This document shows positions 10,775-20,452 of a stretch of DNA of 64,000 nucleotides, piece by piece. This stretch comes from Polychytrium aggregatum. Lineage: Eukaryota > Chytridiomycota > Chytridiomycetes > Polychytriales. Location: NCBI RefSeq assembly GCF_025602895.1, contig NW_026516245.1:136501-200500 (forward strand), given 5' to 3'. Position 1 is the first letter of the stretch. The number at the start of each line of letters is the position of its first letter. The position numbers and the translations under genes are program-made. Under the pieces are notes generated by a model that saw only the letters and a list, made by a program, of their open reading frames with translations, was not told the origin of the DNA and did not search any database.

Positions 10775-11228
10775 TCATGGGCAATCCGTTCACAATATAG
10801 AGCATCGCATGTCTGCCCCCCCCCTCCTACACTTTCTCCCTCGTGTCCAGCCACAGCTTTGAATCGATGAGGGAGTCTGCCCGATGAAGGCCGAGTGAGT
10901 AATGAGTTTCCCCGAATGACAATCACAAAATGCCCCCCCCCTGTCTCGAATCACACCAGGCGATCTTTCAAGACAACTGACTATGTACACACGGATGGTG
11001 GAAGCGAGACCACCGGCCGCCTTGAGTGATTCGGAACTCGGCTGTGCAGCTCAAGAGCCTGTGGTGATTGAATGAAATGGCTGAATGATCTCACCAGCGA
11101 CCAAGGACAAGTGACGTTGCCACCGGCAAGGAACTTTGCCGAGAGGGAATCCGTATTTGATCTTGCCGCTGTCCTTGCAGCTGCCCTTGCACTTGCCCTT
11201 GCTTCTACCCCCCCGGTGATGTCGAACC
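10775..11228. other. Intergenic between BCKDK and the membrane-protein gene
   Basis: The 450-bp spacer holds C-runs and a CTTGC-rich tract at about 11160-11205. No gene or RNA is recognised. Confidence 0.5.
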
Positions 11229-13489
11229 ATGTCGTTCCCGAACGAAAAGTCGCAGGAGCCCCAAGGAGACAAGGCAGACAAACTTGCGCTTCCCACGATC
11301 CCTGACGGCGATGTTGGGCCGGCTTTACCAACCGAGGACGCCCATGCCCAAGAGGACGCCCATGCCCAAAACACCAACCCGAGGCCCTCAAACGTCATGG
11401 AGCAGACGCAGCGACGGTCCTTTCTCAGCTGCCTGTACTTTGTGGTCAGATACACACTCGCAACGTCGCTGATGGTGTCGATCGCCGCCGGCCTGATCGT
11501 CGCCGGGCTCTATACTCTGGAGCGGCAGCTTTCGGCCGGCCCGCTACCATTTTCCGGGATCCTGGTGTTCCGAGTCCATCTGCTGCTCTACTTCAGCATG
11601 GCAATGGGGACATATCTCAAACTAGGGCCCCTCCACAACATCCATCTCCTGCGGGCATCGATGGCGGTCGAGGTCATGATTGTCGCCGCGATCGTCGGCG
11701 CCCTTGGCTTGACGGTCGAAACGGCACTCATCATCCGCCCTCTGGTTCCCGTGGGGCGATGTATCGTCGAGGCTTTTATTATATTCCGGAAGGACTGGAA
11801 GTCGCTTGTCGGCTGGATCGTGGTGTGGACCATGCTCGCCATCAACATCGAGGTGGCTGCCTATGCGATTCTCGGCTGCTTCTACTTGTTTCAGCAGTTC
11901 AAGAACAGTCCCCAGATCATCAATGTGCTGCTCATTGGGCTGGTCTATCCCCTGATTGCGTGGTTCCAAGCGCTCTTGGGAATCATTCTGTACGAGAAAA
12001 TGCCAGGGTCAAATCGAGTGCCCAAGGTCTGCGAGGACGAAGACTTTCGAGGCAGCCGGCAGAGCTTCATCTACACAGACTCGGGTATGCGCTCCGGGCA
12101 TAGACAGCGGGCCGTCTACTCGCCGGTACAGTTAGATTGAGTGCCAATTAAGACGCTGGCTGACTTTCTGCGTTCAATCGCCATCATCCTTCCGTGCCTG
12201 TCGGTACCCATCGGACGGATGGGCGACGATGAACTCTGCTGCAACCGGCCATCGAACGGGTGCACCCACAGAAACCCTAAAGCGAGGTACATACTTTACT
12301 TTGCTCGCACTTTCAACGTGGCTCGAAGCAATGCATGGGAATGCAGCCAAAACGAGACCGAGCCAAGGCATAGCTAACAAACGGCTATGCTCCCGCTGGG
12401 TACGCATCAGGCTCGGTGCTGGTTCTCACCACCATCAGCCCGTTCATCAAGCTGATTTCCATGGAGTGGACGACGGCGTCGTGGATAATATCGCTGTTCG
12501 GCATGGGCGCGAGCCGGGTCCTGATTTCGCTTGCACAATACGCCCTCTTCCGGCTCTACCTTGCGAACGAGATGGAGCAACTCGCTGCGAATCGCAACCA
12601 GAGGCCGACCAGGACCGGAAACCAAACCAACAAGAGCAAGGACCTCGAAGCCAATGCCAATGCCAATCCCAATGCCCATGCCAACGCCAGCACCGACCCC
12701 AACGCCGATGCCGATGCCGCTGCCAGCGTCAACGTCCATTTCGATTCTAAGATGACAGGTGGCTCGACCAGCCAGGCGGGCGTTGTTTCCGGCAGATGCG
12801 CCGCCATGCTGAGCCAACCGCCCAGCAGGAGCTTCAAGGAGGCAGCAGAGGCATCCACAAAATCCAGAGGGGCACAAAGCAGACCCGATCAACGCTCTAT
12901 GAATGAATTGGCTATAGAGGACACCACAATCGAAAGCCGGAAGAGCACTGCGTCGTCGCGGACCGGAATTTCGACCATCCGATATTCGATCGCAAGAGGA
13001 GGAGAGCGGCTGGTCAGCCAGGCTAAGGCGGCCATGGTGAAGACCGTCAGTCGAGATGGGACCAGTGAAAGCGAGGGCATCACGATCTACATGAGAGTGT
13101 CGATCCGGGCTGTGCAGGAAGTGGATGCGTGCATCATCGAGCAGAGCTCGATCTTGTGCAGCATCTTTGGCGTTGCAGCAGTCGGGCTGATTCCGAGCCT
13201 CAACTTTACCGACAACAACTCGGGCTGGGGGCCGTTCCTGCTGGATCAGTTTGTGTCCCGGGCTCTTTCGATCATCATCACGGAGATCTTCCTGGGAGCA
13301 GCGATCATGTATGTCAACGAAATGTATGGATTCCGGTATCTCCCGGGGATGGCAACAAGAAAGCGACTCGAGCGGATCGACTATGGAATCATGGTGGCGC
13401 ACGGCATGGGCATCATATGCCTGTGTCTCAAGGCCCAGCAGTTCTGGCAGAGCCTTCTCCAGCAGCCCGACAGGACTTTCGTCAAGTGA
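11229..13489 (+). CDS. Multipass membrane protein of unknown function, two exons
   Basis: Exons 11229-12084 and 12411-13489 join in phase across a GTATGC...CAG intron, giving 644 residues. The N-terminal 70 residues are polar and disordered. Several hydrophobic segments follow (about residues 75-100, 110-130, 140-165, 190-220 and 225-255), with more after the intron and three near the C-terminus (LCSIFGVAAVGLIP, LSIIITEIFLGAAIMYV, IMVAHGMGIICLCL). Between them is a long loop that is Asn/Ala/Asp-rich and low in complexity (12650-12722). The topology resembles an integral membrane protein with the loop on one face. I do not recognise a family. The Fanzor element starts 83 bp after the stop. Confidence 0.7.
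12650..12722 (+). repeat. Coding microsatellite (Asn-Ala / Asp-Ala repeats)
   Basis: An imperfect GCCAATGCCAAT-type repeat encodes NANANPNAHANAS followed by DADA-like residues in the loop of the membrane protein. It stays in frame. Confidence 0.75.
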
Positions 13490-13571
13490 AGCAGGGTGAT
13501 CTGCATAATATATTGGGTACGGTTCGTCGGAGATGGACTCATCGATGCTGTCCACCTGTGAATATATCCTA

Positions 13572-13597
13572 CACTTTATTCAGAAAAAAACGGGACA
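13572..13597. repeat. Terminal inverted repeat, Fanzor side
   Basis: It begins CACTTTATTCAG and continues into AAAAAAACGGGACA. It pairs imperfectly with 17017-17042 in inverted orientation. Read on the minus strand, it also holds AATAAA, which probably ends the Fanzor transcript. Confidence 0.8.
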
Positions 13598-13669
13598 ATA
13601 TAGCCGTTTCCATGAACATGTAGTATGTGCTGTGCTTGCGTCAAGCAAAGCCACAAGAAATAAAACAGA
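13598..13669 (-). ncRNA. Candidate omega-RNA scaffold of the full-length Fanzor element
   Basis: This is the non-coding tail between the Fanzor stop and the terminal repeat. It is almost identical to the tail of the copy at 1036-1132. The block CATACTACATGTTCATGG also survives in both short derivatives, which have lost all or most of the gene. By analogy with known Fanzor/TnpB loci, the scaffold would run through the terminus, with the guide taken from the flank below 13572, read on the minus strand. No transcript evidence is available. Confidence 0.4.
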
Positions 13670-16042
13670 TCACTTTGGCAGCCTCCGAGTGAAGACCGCC
13701 GGTCGCTCTCCGATCTCCACAATCGACCTGCATACTGTGATCATGTTGCGCGCCGCATTGACGTCGCGATTCCACACTGTCCGGCAGCTGGGATTCTTGC
13801 AGCTCCTGACAAAGTGGGAATTCGCAACACTGGGCGCATCGAGTCCTTCCAACCGAACTGGCTCCAGGCACTTGGAGCACAATTGCGAGGTGTTGAACTC
13901 GTTCGTCGAGGCCACCTTGACGCTTCCATGATGGTGATTGGGACGGCGTCGGTGGTGCTCGAATTGCTCAAAGTACTGAGCAAACCGCTGCCTCCTCGGG
14001 CTGGATGCATAGCCCTTGCCCTGTCGCCATGACGCATTGCCAAAGGCGATCACCACATCATTCTCCCTCGGGGCGTGCTTCAGGACGGCCTTGCACATCC
14101 TGTCGACGGCCACTTGGCGCCTCTTGTGGCCCGTGAAGCGATGGTGACGGGCCTTCTTGCCAATGTGGAAGTCGAGCTGCACTCGCAGCTCCGGTCGCAG
14201 GACATGGGTGAGATGGACCTTGAAAGCCTCCGAGGACGACACCTTGGGCGAGGGAGTGGTCGACATCCAGGTCTCGATGCTGAGTCGATACTTCATGATA
14301 TTGTGCCACTCAGTATTGGACGTATGGCCACACATTTGCTGGTAGTGACCATTGGAGAACGAGACCACCTCGTCTTGGTGGCCCGGTGCTTGGATGACCG
14401 CCGTGAAGATGGAGCCGACTCCAGGATCGATGCCAATCCAAGTGGTGCGGTTGGGGTCTGGGTCACCGATGTGGGCCTGGATGCGCTGCTCGGCAGTCGG
14501 AGGAGGCTCGATGGTCTCGGTGTGATCGGTTCGACGCACAAACTTGACGAGACCGATGGTGCATCCAATGCCATCGGTGCTGATCTCGTAGTTGAACAGC
14601 TTGTGATTGATATCTCGGTCACGGAAGAGGGAACTACGCAGCTTGAAGCAACTGCGCCAGAGACGATCCTGGTTGTTGATGCCGTCCTCACCTTGTTCCT
14701 TGAGCATGTCCCAGGTGAGGTCAAGACGATGATCGGTGTCAAGGAGTTGCCGGAGAGTGACCGTATCAATCTTGATGTACTTGGCCTTGGCTGTGCACAG
14801 AGGGACCATCGTGCACACAGCCGGAGGAGTGTCGACAGAGAGCTGCTTGAGAGCCCACTTGATCCTGGATGCCAGCTTGTTGATCTTGGACGTGGTGGTG
14901 CCGAGCTCAGACTTGGCCTTGGTGAACCTCTTGTCGTCGGAGGGAATGCCTTGGGTAGTGAGCTTGTCCAGCTTGGCCTGGCGCTGCAGCTCGGTGACTC
15001 GGAGGGCGGGCATGTCACAGTCGATCCACTTGTGGACATTGTCGACCATCTTGTCCCGGGCGAGGATTCTCACATGGTGTGAGAGGCGATGGAGGGCCCG
15101 GAAGCGGTCCTGGTCGTTGCTGTACCGAAACTCGTCCAGGATGTGGCCAAAGTCTGGATAGAGGAACTCGAGATCGGCCTTGGGTGGAGTCTGCCCTGGT
15201 TTCTCGAAGAGCTCGAGACAGGCCTCGATGGCTTCGTGCTTATGCTTGTTGGCTGGGAAGACGGCAGCGCAGAAGCGGCGAAGGAGTCGCCAGTAGGCCA
15301 GGTTGAGGTGGGTGGTGCAGTTGGTAGCATAGGCATTGACAGCCAGTGTGAGAAGCTGACTGTGAGCACCATCAGGCAGACGAGGGGCCGGAGGCAGGTC
15401 TGCGTGCCGAGTGGTCTGATAGTCGCGAAAGGAAGCGACCAGATGCTCGTTGTATTTCTTGGTGTCCCTGGCCGTCGAGAGGGCACCGGCCTCGACAATC
15501 GTGAAGCACTGGCGGATGAAAGCAGGGGTGGACTTGGAGATGACGGGGATGGGAATATCCTGCTCGATGCACCGGAGGATGTGCAGGTTGAGCAGCCTGG
15601 ATGCCTCGAACTGGATCTGGGTCATGGCCTCGACGGTGGCCTGGATCTTGTCGCGGAGAGCGGGATTGAGACAACAGCCATCCATCGTCTGCTTGAAGCA
15701 GCTGAACTGAGGGGCGGATGACCTTCCATCCACGAGTGGGACGACAGAACTCTTGAGGGGCCGGTATTTGGGACATTTGCTAGTGTTGCAACGTTCGTGA
15801 TCGGTGCCATCGCACTTGGGACATCGCTTGCCGGTACTCGAGGAAGTAGATGGACCAGGCTCGGTGGGATCGACATCCATTGGATCTGCAGAAGCAGTGG
15901 TGGTGAGCGACGGAGCAACAGACGACCAAGCATGCGTGAGATCAGAATACGAACCAGAGACAGGCTCCGACTGTGACTTGGCTTTCTTGGGCCTGGGTGG
16001 CCGAGGCTGGCCATCACCGGTACCCTTACGCTTCGGAGGCAT
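13670..16042 (-). CDS. Fanzor, TnpB-like RNA-guided DNA endonuclease (full length)
   Basis: The gene is an uninterrupted 790-codon frame. The N-terminal 60 residues are basic, with a possible nuclear signal (PPKRKG, PRPKKAK). They are followed by a Cys cluster at about residues 73-90 (CPKCDGTDHERC). Helical middle domains lead to the RuvC-I Asp539 (WIGIDPGVGS), the conserved VVIAFGNASW block, a C-terminal zinc ribbon (CSKC ... CKNPSC) and the RuvC-III Asp760 (NRDVNAARN). I could not place the RuvC-II Glu with confidence. Proteins of this family use an element-encoded RNA to choose the DNA they cut, which probably helps the transposon persist. Lying inside a TA-flanked transposon with matching termini supports the call. 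Sequence, zinc ribbon and context argue against an ordinary OrfB fragment. Nuclease activity is inferred. Confidence 0.92.
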   Translation of the reverse strand: MPPKRKGTGDGQPRPPRPKKAKSQSEPVSGSYSDLTHAWSSVAPSLTTTASADPMDVDPTEPGPSTSSSTGKRCPKCDGTDHERCNTSKCPKYRPLKSSVVPLVDGRSSAPQFSCFKQTMDGCCLNPALRDKIQATVEAMTQIQFEASRLLNLHILRCIEQDIPIPVISKSTPAFIRQCFTIVEAGALSTARDTKKYNEHLVASFRDYQTTRHADLPPAPRLPDGAHSQLLTLAVNAYATNCTTHLNLAYWRLLRRFCAAVFPANKHKHEAIEACLELFEKPGQTPPKADLEFLYPDFGHILDEFRYSNDQDRFRALHRLSHHVRILARDKMVDNVHKWIDCDMPALRVTELQRQAKLDKLTTQGIPSDDKRFTKAKSELGTTTSKINKLASRIKWALKQLSVDTPPAVCTMVPLCTAKAKYIKIDTVTLRQLLDTDHRLDLTWDMLKEQGEDGINNQDRLWRSCFKLRSSLFRDRDINHKLFNYEISTDGIGCTIGLVKFVRRTDHTETIEPPPTAEQRIQAHIGDPDPNRTTWIGIDPGVGSIFTAVIQAPGHQDEVVSFSNGHYQQMCGHTSNTEWHNIMKYRLSIETWMSTTPSPKVSSSEAFKVHLTHVLRPELRVQLDFHIGKKARHHRFTGHKRRQVAVDRMCKAVLKHAPRENDVVIAFGNASWRQGKGYASSPRRQRFAQYFEQFEHHRRRPNHHHGSVKVASTNEFNTSQLCSKCLEPVRLEGLDAPSVANSHFVRSCKNPSCRTVWNRDVNAARNMITVCRSIVEIGERPAVFTRRLPK

Positions 16043-16169
16043 GGGGGCAGAGGGTGCTGGATGTCTGCCAGTGGTACTGGTCAGAGCAGAGACTTCTCTT
16101 TATCGTACAATAGCGCGATGATCAGATCAAGGCGAGATGAGGGAAGAAAGCAGCAGGACAAAGGTGTGG

Positions 16170-16180
16170 CATTTATACCC
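16170..16180 (-). promoter_or_regulatory. TATA-like box upstream of Fanzor
   Basis: The minus strand reads GGGTATAAATGCC about 130 bp before the Fanzor ATG at 16042, inside the element. It would let the nuclease gene be transcribed separately from the transposase. Confidence 0.45.
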
Positions 16181-16294
16181 GAGAGCAGGAGCCCGTCGTT
16201 GCGGGCTGGTTGGGGAAGTGACCCTGTTCAAAAATCGCCGAGAGGTTCAAGCCAGGGATTTGAGCGTGAAAATGGCGGAGTGATTGGAGGGAAC

Positions 16295-16958
16295 TCAACC
16301 CCAAATCGGTGGGGACTCAACCCCAAAGAAGTTCTCGATGGGATTGAAGTCGGGCGAGGCAGGTGGGGTGAAGATCACTGACCATCCTCGGCGCTCGATG
16401 CAGTCCAGGACAGCCATTGTCTTGTGCATGCTGACATTGTCCATCGCAATCACAGAGTCGTCTGAGAAGCACCCTTCGGTGAGTATCCGTAGAGAGGAAA
16501 ATGGATCTCCTGATCCCTGTCTCGTCGACAAAAACGAATCGTCGTGGGTCGATGGAGCGGACCTGGTCCCTGAACTGTGCCACTCGCTCATCCAGTCGCT
16601 TGGACTTGTAGAGGTGTGTTGCCCTCTTGTGTGAGAGACCTGCTCGGTGGATGGCAGTGTGGCAGAGTGAGAGTGATACTTTCCTCTGGAGGATGGACTC
16701 GAGCTTGCATCGCAACACAGGACCAGTCTGGAACGGATCCTGTTCAATCAGGGTGCGAATGACTGGACATGCCTGCTCGAAGAAAGTGGATCTGCGAGCT
16801 GGGACCCGGGATGGGTCATCCAGCTTGCATCCTCGGTGCCATCGATGGATGGTGCTCTTGGATACACTGAATATGGAGGCGACCTTACGCAGGCTATGGA
16901 TGAGGGCGTAGCATCGCAATGCGGCGGTGCGAAAGTCGGATGTGTGGCGAATGGTCAT
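16295..16958 (-). pseudogene. Tc1/mariner DD34E transposase, frameshifted and internally deleted
   Basis: The frame opening at 16958 begins with a helix-turn-helix region (VASIFSVSKSTIHRWHRG) and reaches the first catalytic Asp in FVFVDETG (codon 16526-16524). The second Asp (VIAMDNVSMHKT, codon 16441-16439) and the Glu (PDFNPIEN, codon 16336-16334) lie in a different frame. They have 34 residues between them, the DD34E signature. The first two Asp codons are only 85 bases apart, whereas active Tc1-like enzymes have roughly 85-95 residues between them. A large internal deletion with frameshift has therefore removed part of the catalytic core. The 3' end is also truncated, with a short duplicated ACTCAACCCC sequence near 16300-16325. 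This copy cannot encode a working transposase. Confidence 0.88.
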
Positions 16959-17016
16959 GGCCAGCGTGCGATAACATTGGGTAACAAAATATTCGATGAA
17001 TGGTCAAAAACCCGGG

Positions 17017-17042
17017 TGTCCCGTTTTTTATTGGATTGCCTG
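17017..17042. repeat. Terminal inverted repeat, transposase side
   Basis: The plus strand reads TGTCCCGTTTTTTATTGG and ends GATTGCCTG, followed by TA. It is the imperfect inverse of 13572-13597. Confidence 0.8.
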
Positions 17043-17044
17043 TA

Positions 17045-18490
17045 AGACGACGGGATACTGATATCATGTTCCCAGCTGGTGGAATACTGGTGGGATACTG
17101 GAGTGATACTGGAGTGTGGTGCATGTATTCGACTTTCAAGTACTCCGTGGTTTCTGGATATCAAGATGGTCGGGTGTCCGTTTCGCTTTGGGTACTTTGC
17201 AGCGATTCCAATCGTCAATCACACATCCGTGCCGCCGACGAGAGAGCCAGAGAGCCTTTGAGCGGTTCTGGCGGCCAGGTCCGCCGTATCCGAGCGATTG
17301 ACCGGGCAATCGACCGGGCAATCAACCAGTGCGAGGGAGGCAATGGCGGGAGTATGCATTCGAGACCGCCGCAGACGGAACATGGTGCGGCATGACGATA
17401 GCCCCGAGCAAGTCGAATAACAATCGATTGCCTTCCCCGACCCGCCCTTTGCCCCATCTCTGATCTCGGCATTCGCATTGCATAACGGCGCACTGCATCA
17501 CGGCGCATCGATCTGCCGCCGTCGGGCCGATTGTTGCGTTTGCCGCCGTCCCCCTTGGCCTGCTCAATCTGCGCTGCTCTCGTCATCCTGCTCTCCGCGC
17601 TCGCTCCTGGCCCGGCACTCGCCGCCTTTCCCCAGGGACATTCGCTGACGCATCGGTGCATCGTCATCCAGTCGGCTCTGCGACCCACGGCCCCCGATCA
17701 TATATCCGCGCTGGGCACCCCGGTTGTGATCTCATTCCCCCCTCCCTGCCTCTCGACCGGGAGATCATCCCTTCCGCCTCAGCTGAAACGATCGCATCTG
17801 CACCGTGGCCGGCAGACCCGTCATTGCGGTCCAGCAGCAGCAGCAGCTCCTGCTTCACTGTTTTCGCAAACTGCTTCGTATCTCGCCGATCTGCTTCGTT
17901 TCTCGCCGAACCTGCCTTCGCGTCTTGCGTCCTGTCTTGACCCAAGCACATTCTGGCACTTTCCGGCACCCTCCCTTCGCCTGATCACATCCCCCATCTC
18001 GACCCACTACCCTTACGGATTCCATCGCCGGGACCTGATTCTGCTGCCGTTGCGCTGTGCTCCGAAACCGGCCCTGTCGGATCGCTTGCTCTGGCTCTTG
18101 GGGACCGCACATATTTCTTTTTCTTTCCTCTGCCCGCTACTCCATCCAACCACCTGCCCCACACACGCACCGAGAATCGCCAGCGAATGTCGCATCACTG
18201 GATCGGAACTGATCTGGGAAAGGGATTTTCAATCGTTGGTCTGCGCTGCGACTGTTTTGTCTGAGTATCTACTTTGCTTTATCTCTGCAGTTCCTTCTCT
18301 TCCTCCCCCCCCTCCTCATTTCCACCTTCCTTCTACCTTCCTTCTACCTTCCTTCCACCTTCCTGTTCGTACCCTGTCTTCTCCATCTTTCTGGCTCTGT
18401 CGATCCGCGTTCCGTCACAGGAATCCCTCGGCCCTTGTACGAGCGACGGACAGGTCGGTTCACCCGGTTTCGTCGCAACTCTGCTGGAAG
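17045..18490. other. Intergenic and probable long 5' leader of the Ecl1-like gene
   Basis: No supported gene. A short imperfect repeat of GGGATACTGGAGTGATACTG lies at about 17080-17115. A large pyrimidine-rich stretch precedes the next ATG, with a CCTTCCTTCTA-type repeat at 18321-18367. This is typical of fungal promoters and leaders. A long open frame across 17531-18550 has the low-complexity composition expected of chance in such DNA. Confidence 0.5.
18321..18367 (+). repeat. Pyrimidine tandem repeat (CCTTCCTTCTA-like) in a leader region
   Basis: About four imperfect 11-base units lie about 130 bp upstream of the Ecl1-like start codon. Confidence 0.7.
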
Positions 18491-19491
18491 ATGGACTACC
18501 ACATCGGGTGGTGTCTTGTCTGCGAACAGCAGCTCAAGGTAAGCCCGTAGAACCTATGTCCCGTTGCCTTCATGCGAGTTGCCCTGCAAGGGCTTGGGGC
18601 TGGACTCTGTGTCGTCGAGATTACATCTCGATCCAGCAACGGCAACCGCAACCGCAACCACAACCACCGCAATCCCAACCCCAATCCCCAGTTCGCTCAT
18701 CTGTCCTTCCTCTCGACCGCCGTTCCCATCGCCATCGGTCTGTTGTCCTTGCTGCTCGCATCCCTGGATTCGGCCTCAAGCACAACCAGTTCGTCTACTG
18801 CTCCCAGACTTGCCAGCACCGAGACCTCTATGCCGCCGCCCTGCTGCCCCCAGGCCCGGTGATGCGGCCGCGTGCCTTGTCGTCCAATGCCGCATATCCA
18901 ACAGCCCTTCCTTTCCATGAGCCCCAGAAGGCCATCAAAAGGGCCGATGCTGTTCATATCCCACGCCAGTCCAGCGATCGCTGTGATGTCGATGCCGCGC
19001 TGGCCGACCACCCACATCGCAGACCAGCCCAGCAACCAAACCATGGCCTGTCCGATGATCTCCCGCTCGGTTCTCTCATGGGCGAATCCGCCCCAATCGG
19101 CTCTGTCCACCGACTTCCTTCGCTCTCCATCCATCCGACTCCCCCCCAGATGCAAGAAACTTGGCCCAGCAGCCCGCCGTCATCCTACAAGGGCATGCAA
19201 GAGGCTCCCTGGCTGGGCGACCTCGCGACCAAGCTCTCGCTGACACCCACGGCGTCCTCGACCTTCTTCCTCTCGCAGTCGCACTTCAAACGAAGCTTCA
19301 GCATGTACGATCTCGGGAGCATCTGCACGCTCCCGGTCACGGACCACTGCTTGAAGCGCTACGATTCCCGTCCCCTCAAGCGACACTACCATGCCAACTC
19401 CAGGTCCGAGCTGGACCTCGCTAAGCGCAAGTTTATTCCGTTTTCCAAGCTCGTCACCGACGACCGACTCTGTGTGGGCGGTTGGAGCTAG
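18491..19491 (+). CDS. Ecl1-like zinc-binding protein (life-span regulatory family), two exons
   Basis: Exon 1 (18491-18538, 16 codons) encodes MDYHIGWCLVCEQQLK and ends at a GTAAGC donor. Exon 2 (18781-19491) begins HNQFVYCSQTCQHRD. Joined, they give the pattern C-x2-C-x12-C-x3-C with YCS, as in the small fungal Ecl1 zinc-binding family linked to chronological lifespan, nutrient stress and zinc response. The rest (252 residues in total) is Ser/Pro-rich and poorly conserved, ending with a basic stretch (KRKFIPFSKLV). The acceptor at 18780 was chosen because it keeps the frame and the Cys spacing; earlier acceptors are possible. The functional assignment rests on the short Cys motif only. Confidence 0.6.
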
Positions 19492-19662
19492 CTAGTGGTT
19501 TGTGCTGTCTGCCTGTCGAGCAAGTCCCCCCCCCATTAGTTGGCAATCTTTGTTATCCGCCGAATCAGCCCTCGGTCGCCGGCCTATTCGACCACCATTA
19601 GAGCTATTCCCCTCTGCTGCCTGGAGTTCCTCCGCTGCTATGAGCTCAAGCCACCTCCGTCA

Positions 19663-19699
<37 letters not shown>

Positions 19700-20452
19700 C
19701 GGGCCTCGTTTCAAACAGCCCACTCTCGTTTCTTTCTTTCTTTTTGCTTCTCATTTTGGACGCTCAGCAATCCGCAACTGCGTCACCCACGAGGACAAGC
19801 AACCGCCTCGATTTGCTTTCAATTTTGTAATCGGCCTGTGTGTGTGGGGGGGAGCGTTTTTTGGGATATTGTTCTCCACCTGTTTTGATCCATAGATTCA
19901 TTTTTTGGGGGAGGGGGTTGAAGGCGAATGCGTCGGGCATGCCAATAGCGATGAAAAACCCTGATCCAGATGAGAGCCCGCGCCAATCAACAGCCAACAA
20001 TCAGCCCAAAGCGGCGAGACAGAGGCGGGTTTGGATGTGAGCCGGCTGGCATGGCGGGCTCCGGGCCTTGGGCGGGAGGGCGGTCTGTTGGGATCCGAAT
20101 CGGGGCTGGCAGCTGGGAGACTGACTTGACAGGCCAGCGTCGTCGTCGTGGGGGAGTGCGGAGAAAGTGCATCGTCTGCGACTGCTCTCCCAAGAACAGA
20201 GCGCACCGCCGCTGTCTCTCGATTGCAGCGGAGCACGCCAGCCGCAGTTGATCCAGAGAGCTCAAAACTCGGACACGATCGACTGCCGATGGATTTCGGA
20301 GCAGCCGCTGCGAAGAAAGGGTCCGCCGGATTGCAGGACCGATGCGAAATCAATGTTCCGGTCGATGACGCAGCCAAGGAGACAGCGAGGGGAGGGCAGG
20401 AAGAGGTGTGAGTAGCCGAGACATATGGGCAGGTCGCCGAACGAGCCGTCCA
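19492..20452. other. Convergent intergenic region, Ecl1-like gene and RAD50
   Basis: It contains a CAGC microsatellite (19663-19697), T-rich and G-rich tracts near 19840-19920, and no gene I can support. Confidence 0.5.
19663..19697. repeat. CAGC microsatellite
   Basis: About eight perfect tandem CAGC/CCAG units. Confidence 0.9.

Larger units (their letters stand above)
13572..17042 (-). mobile_element. Complete Fanzor transposon with Tc1/mariner-like ends
   Basis: The element is 3,471 bp and is flanked by TA at 13570-13571 and 17043-17044. Its ends are imperfect inverted repeats: both start CA and share the core AAAAAACGGGACA about 13 bases in. Read 5'-3' on the minus strand it contains a broken DD34E transposase (16958-16295), a spacer with a TATA-like box, an intact Fanzor gene (16042-13670) and a 98-bp tail. 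With its own transposase broken it would need a transposase from elsewhere to move. Fanzor genes inside Tc1/mariner-like elements are known from published surveys of eukaryotic transposons; this particular family I cannot place. Confidence 0.88.

Noticed and set aside
13670-16042. Bacterial contamination as the source of the TnpB-like gene
   Set aside because: The gene sits between intron-containing fungal genes, within a eukaryotic Tc1/mariner-type element that has other copies in the window.
17531-18550. 339-codon open frame upstream of the Ecl1-like gene
   Set aside because: Pyrimidine-rich DNA with Ser/Pro/Leu bias and no motif; more likely promoter and leader.
19898-20377. 159-codon frame next to the RAD50 3' end
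   Set aside because: No motif, and it overlaps the likely 3' UTR of RAD50.
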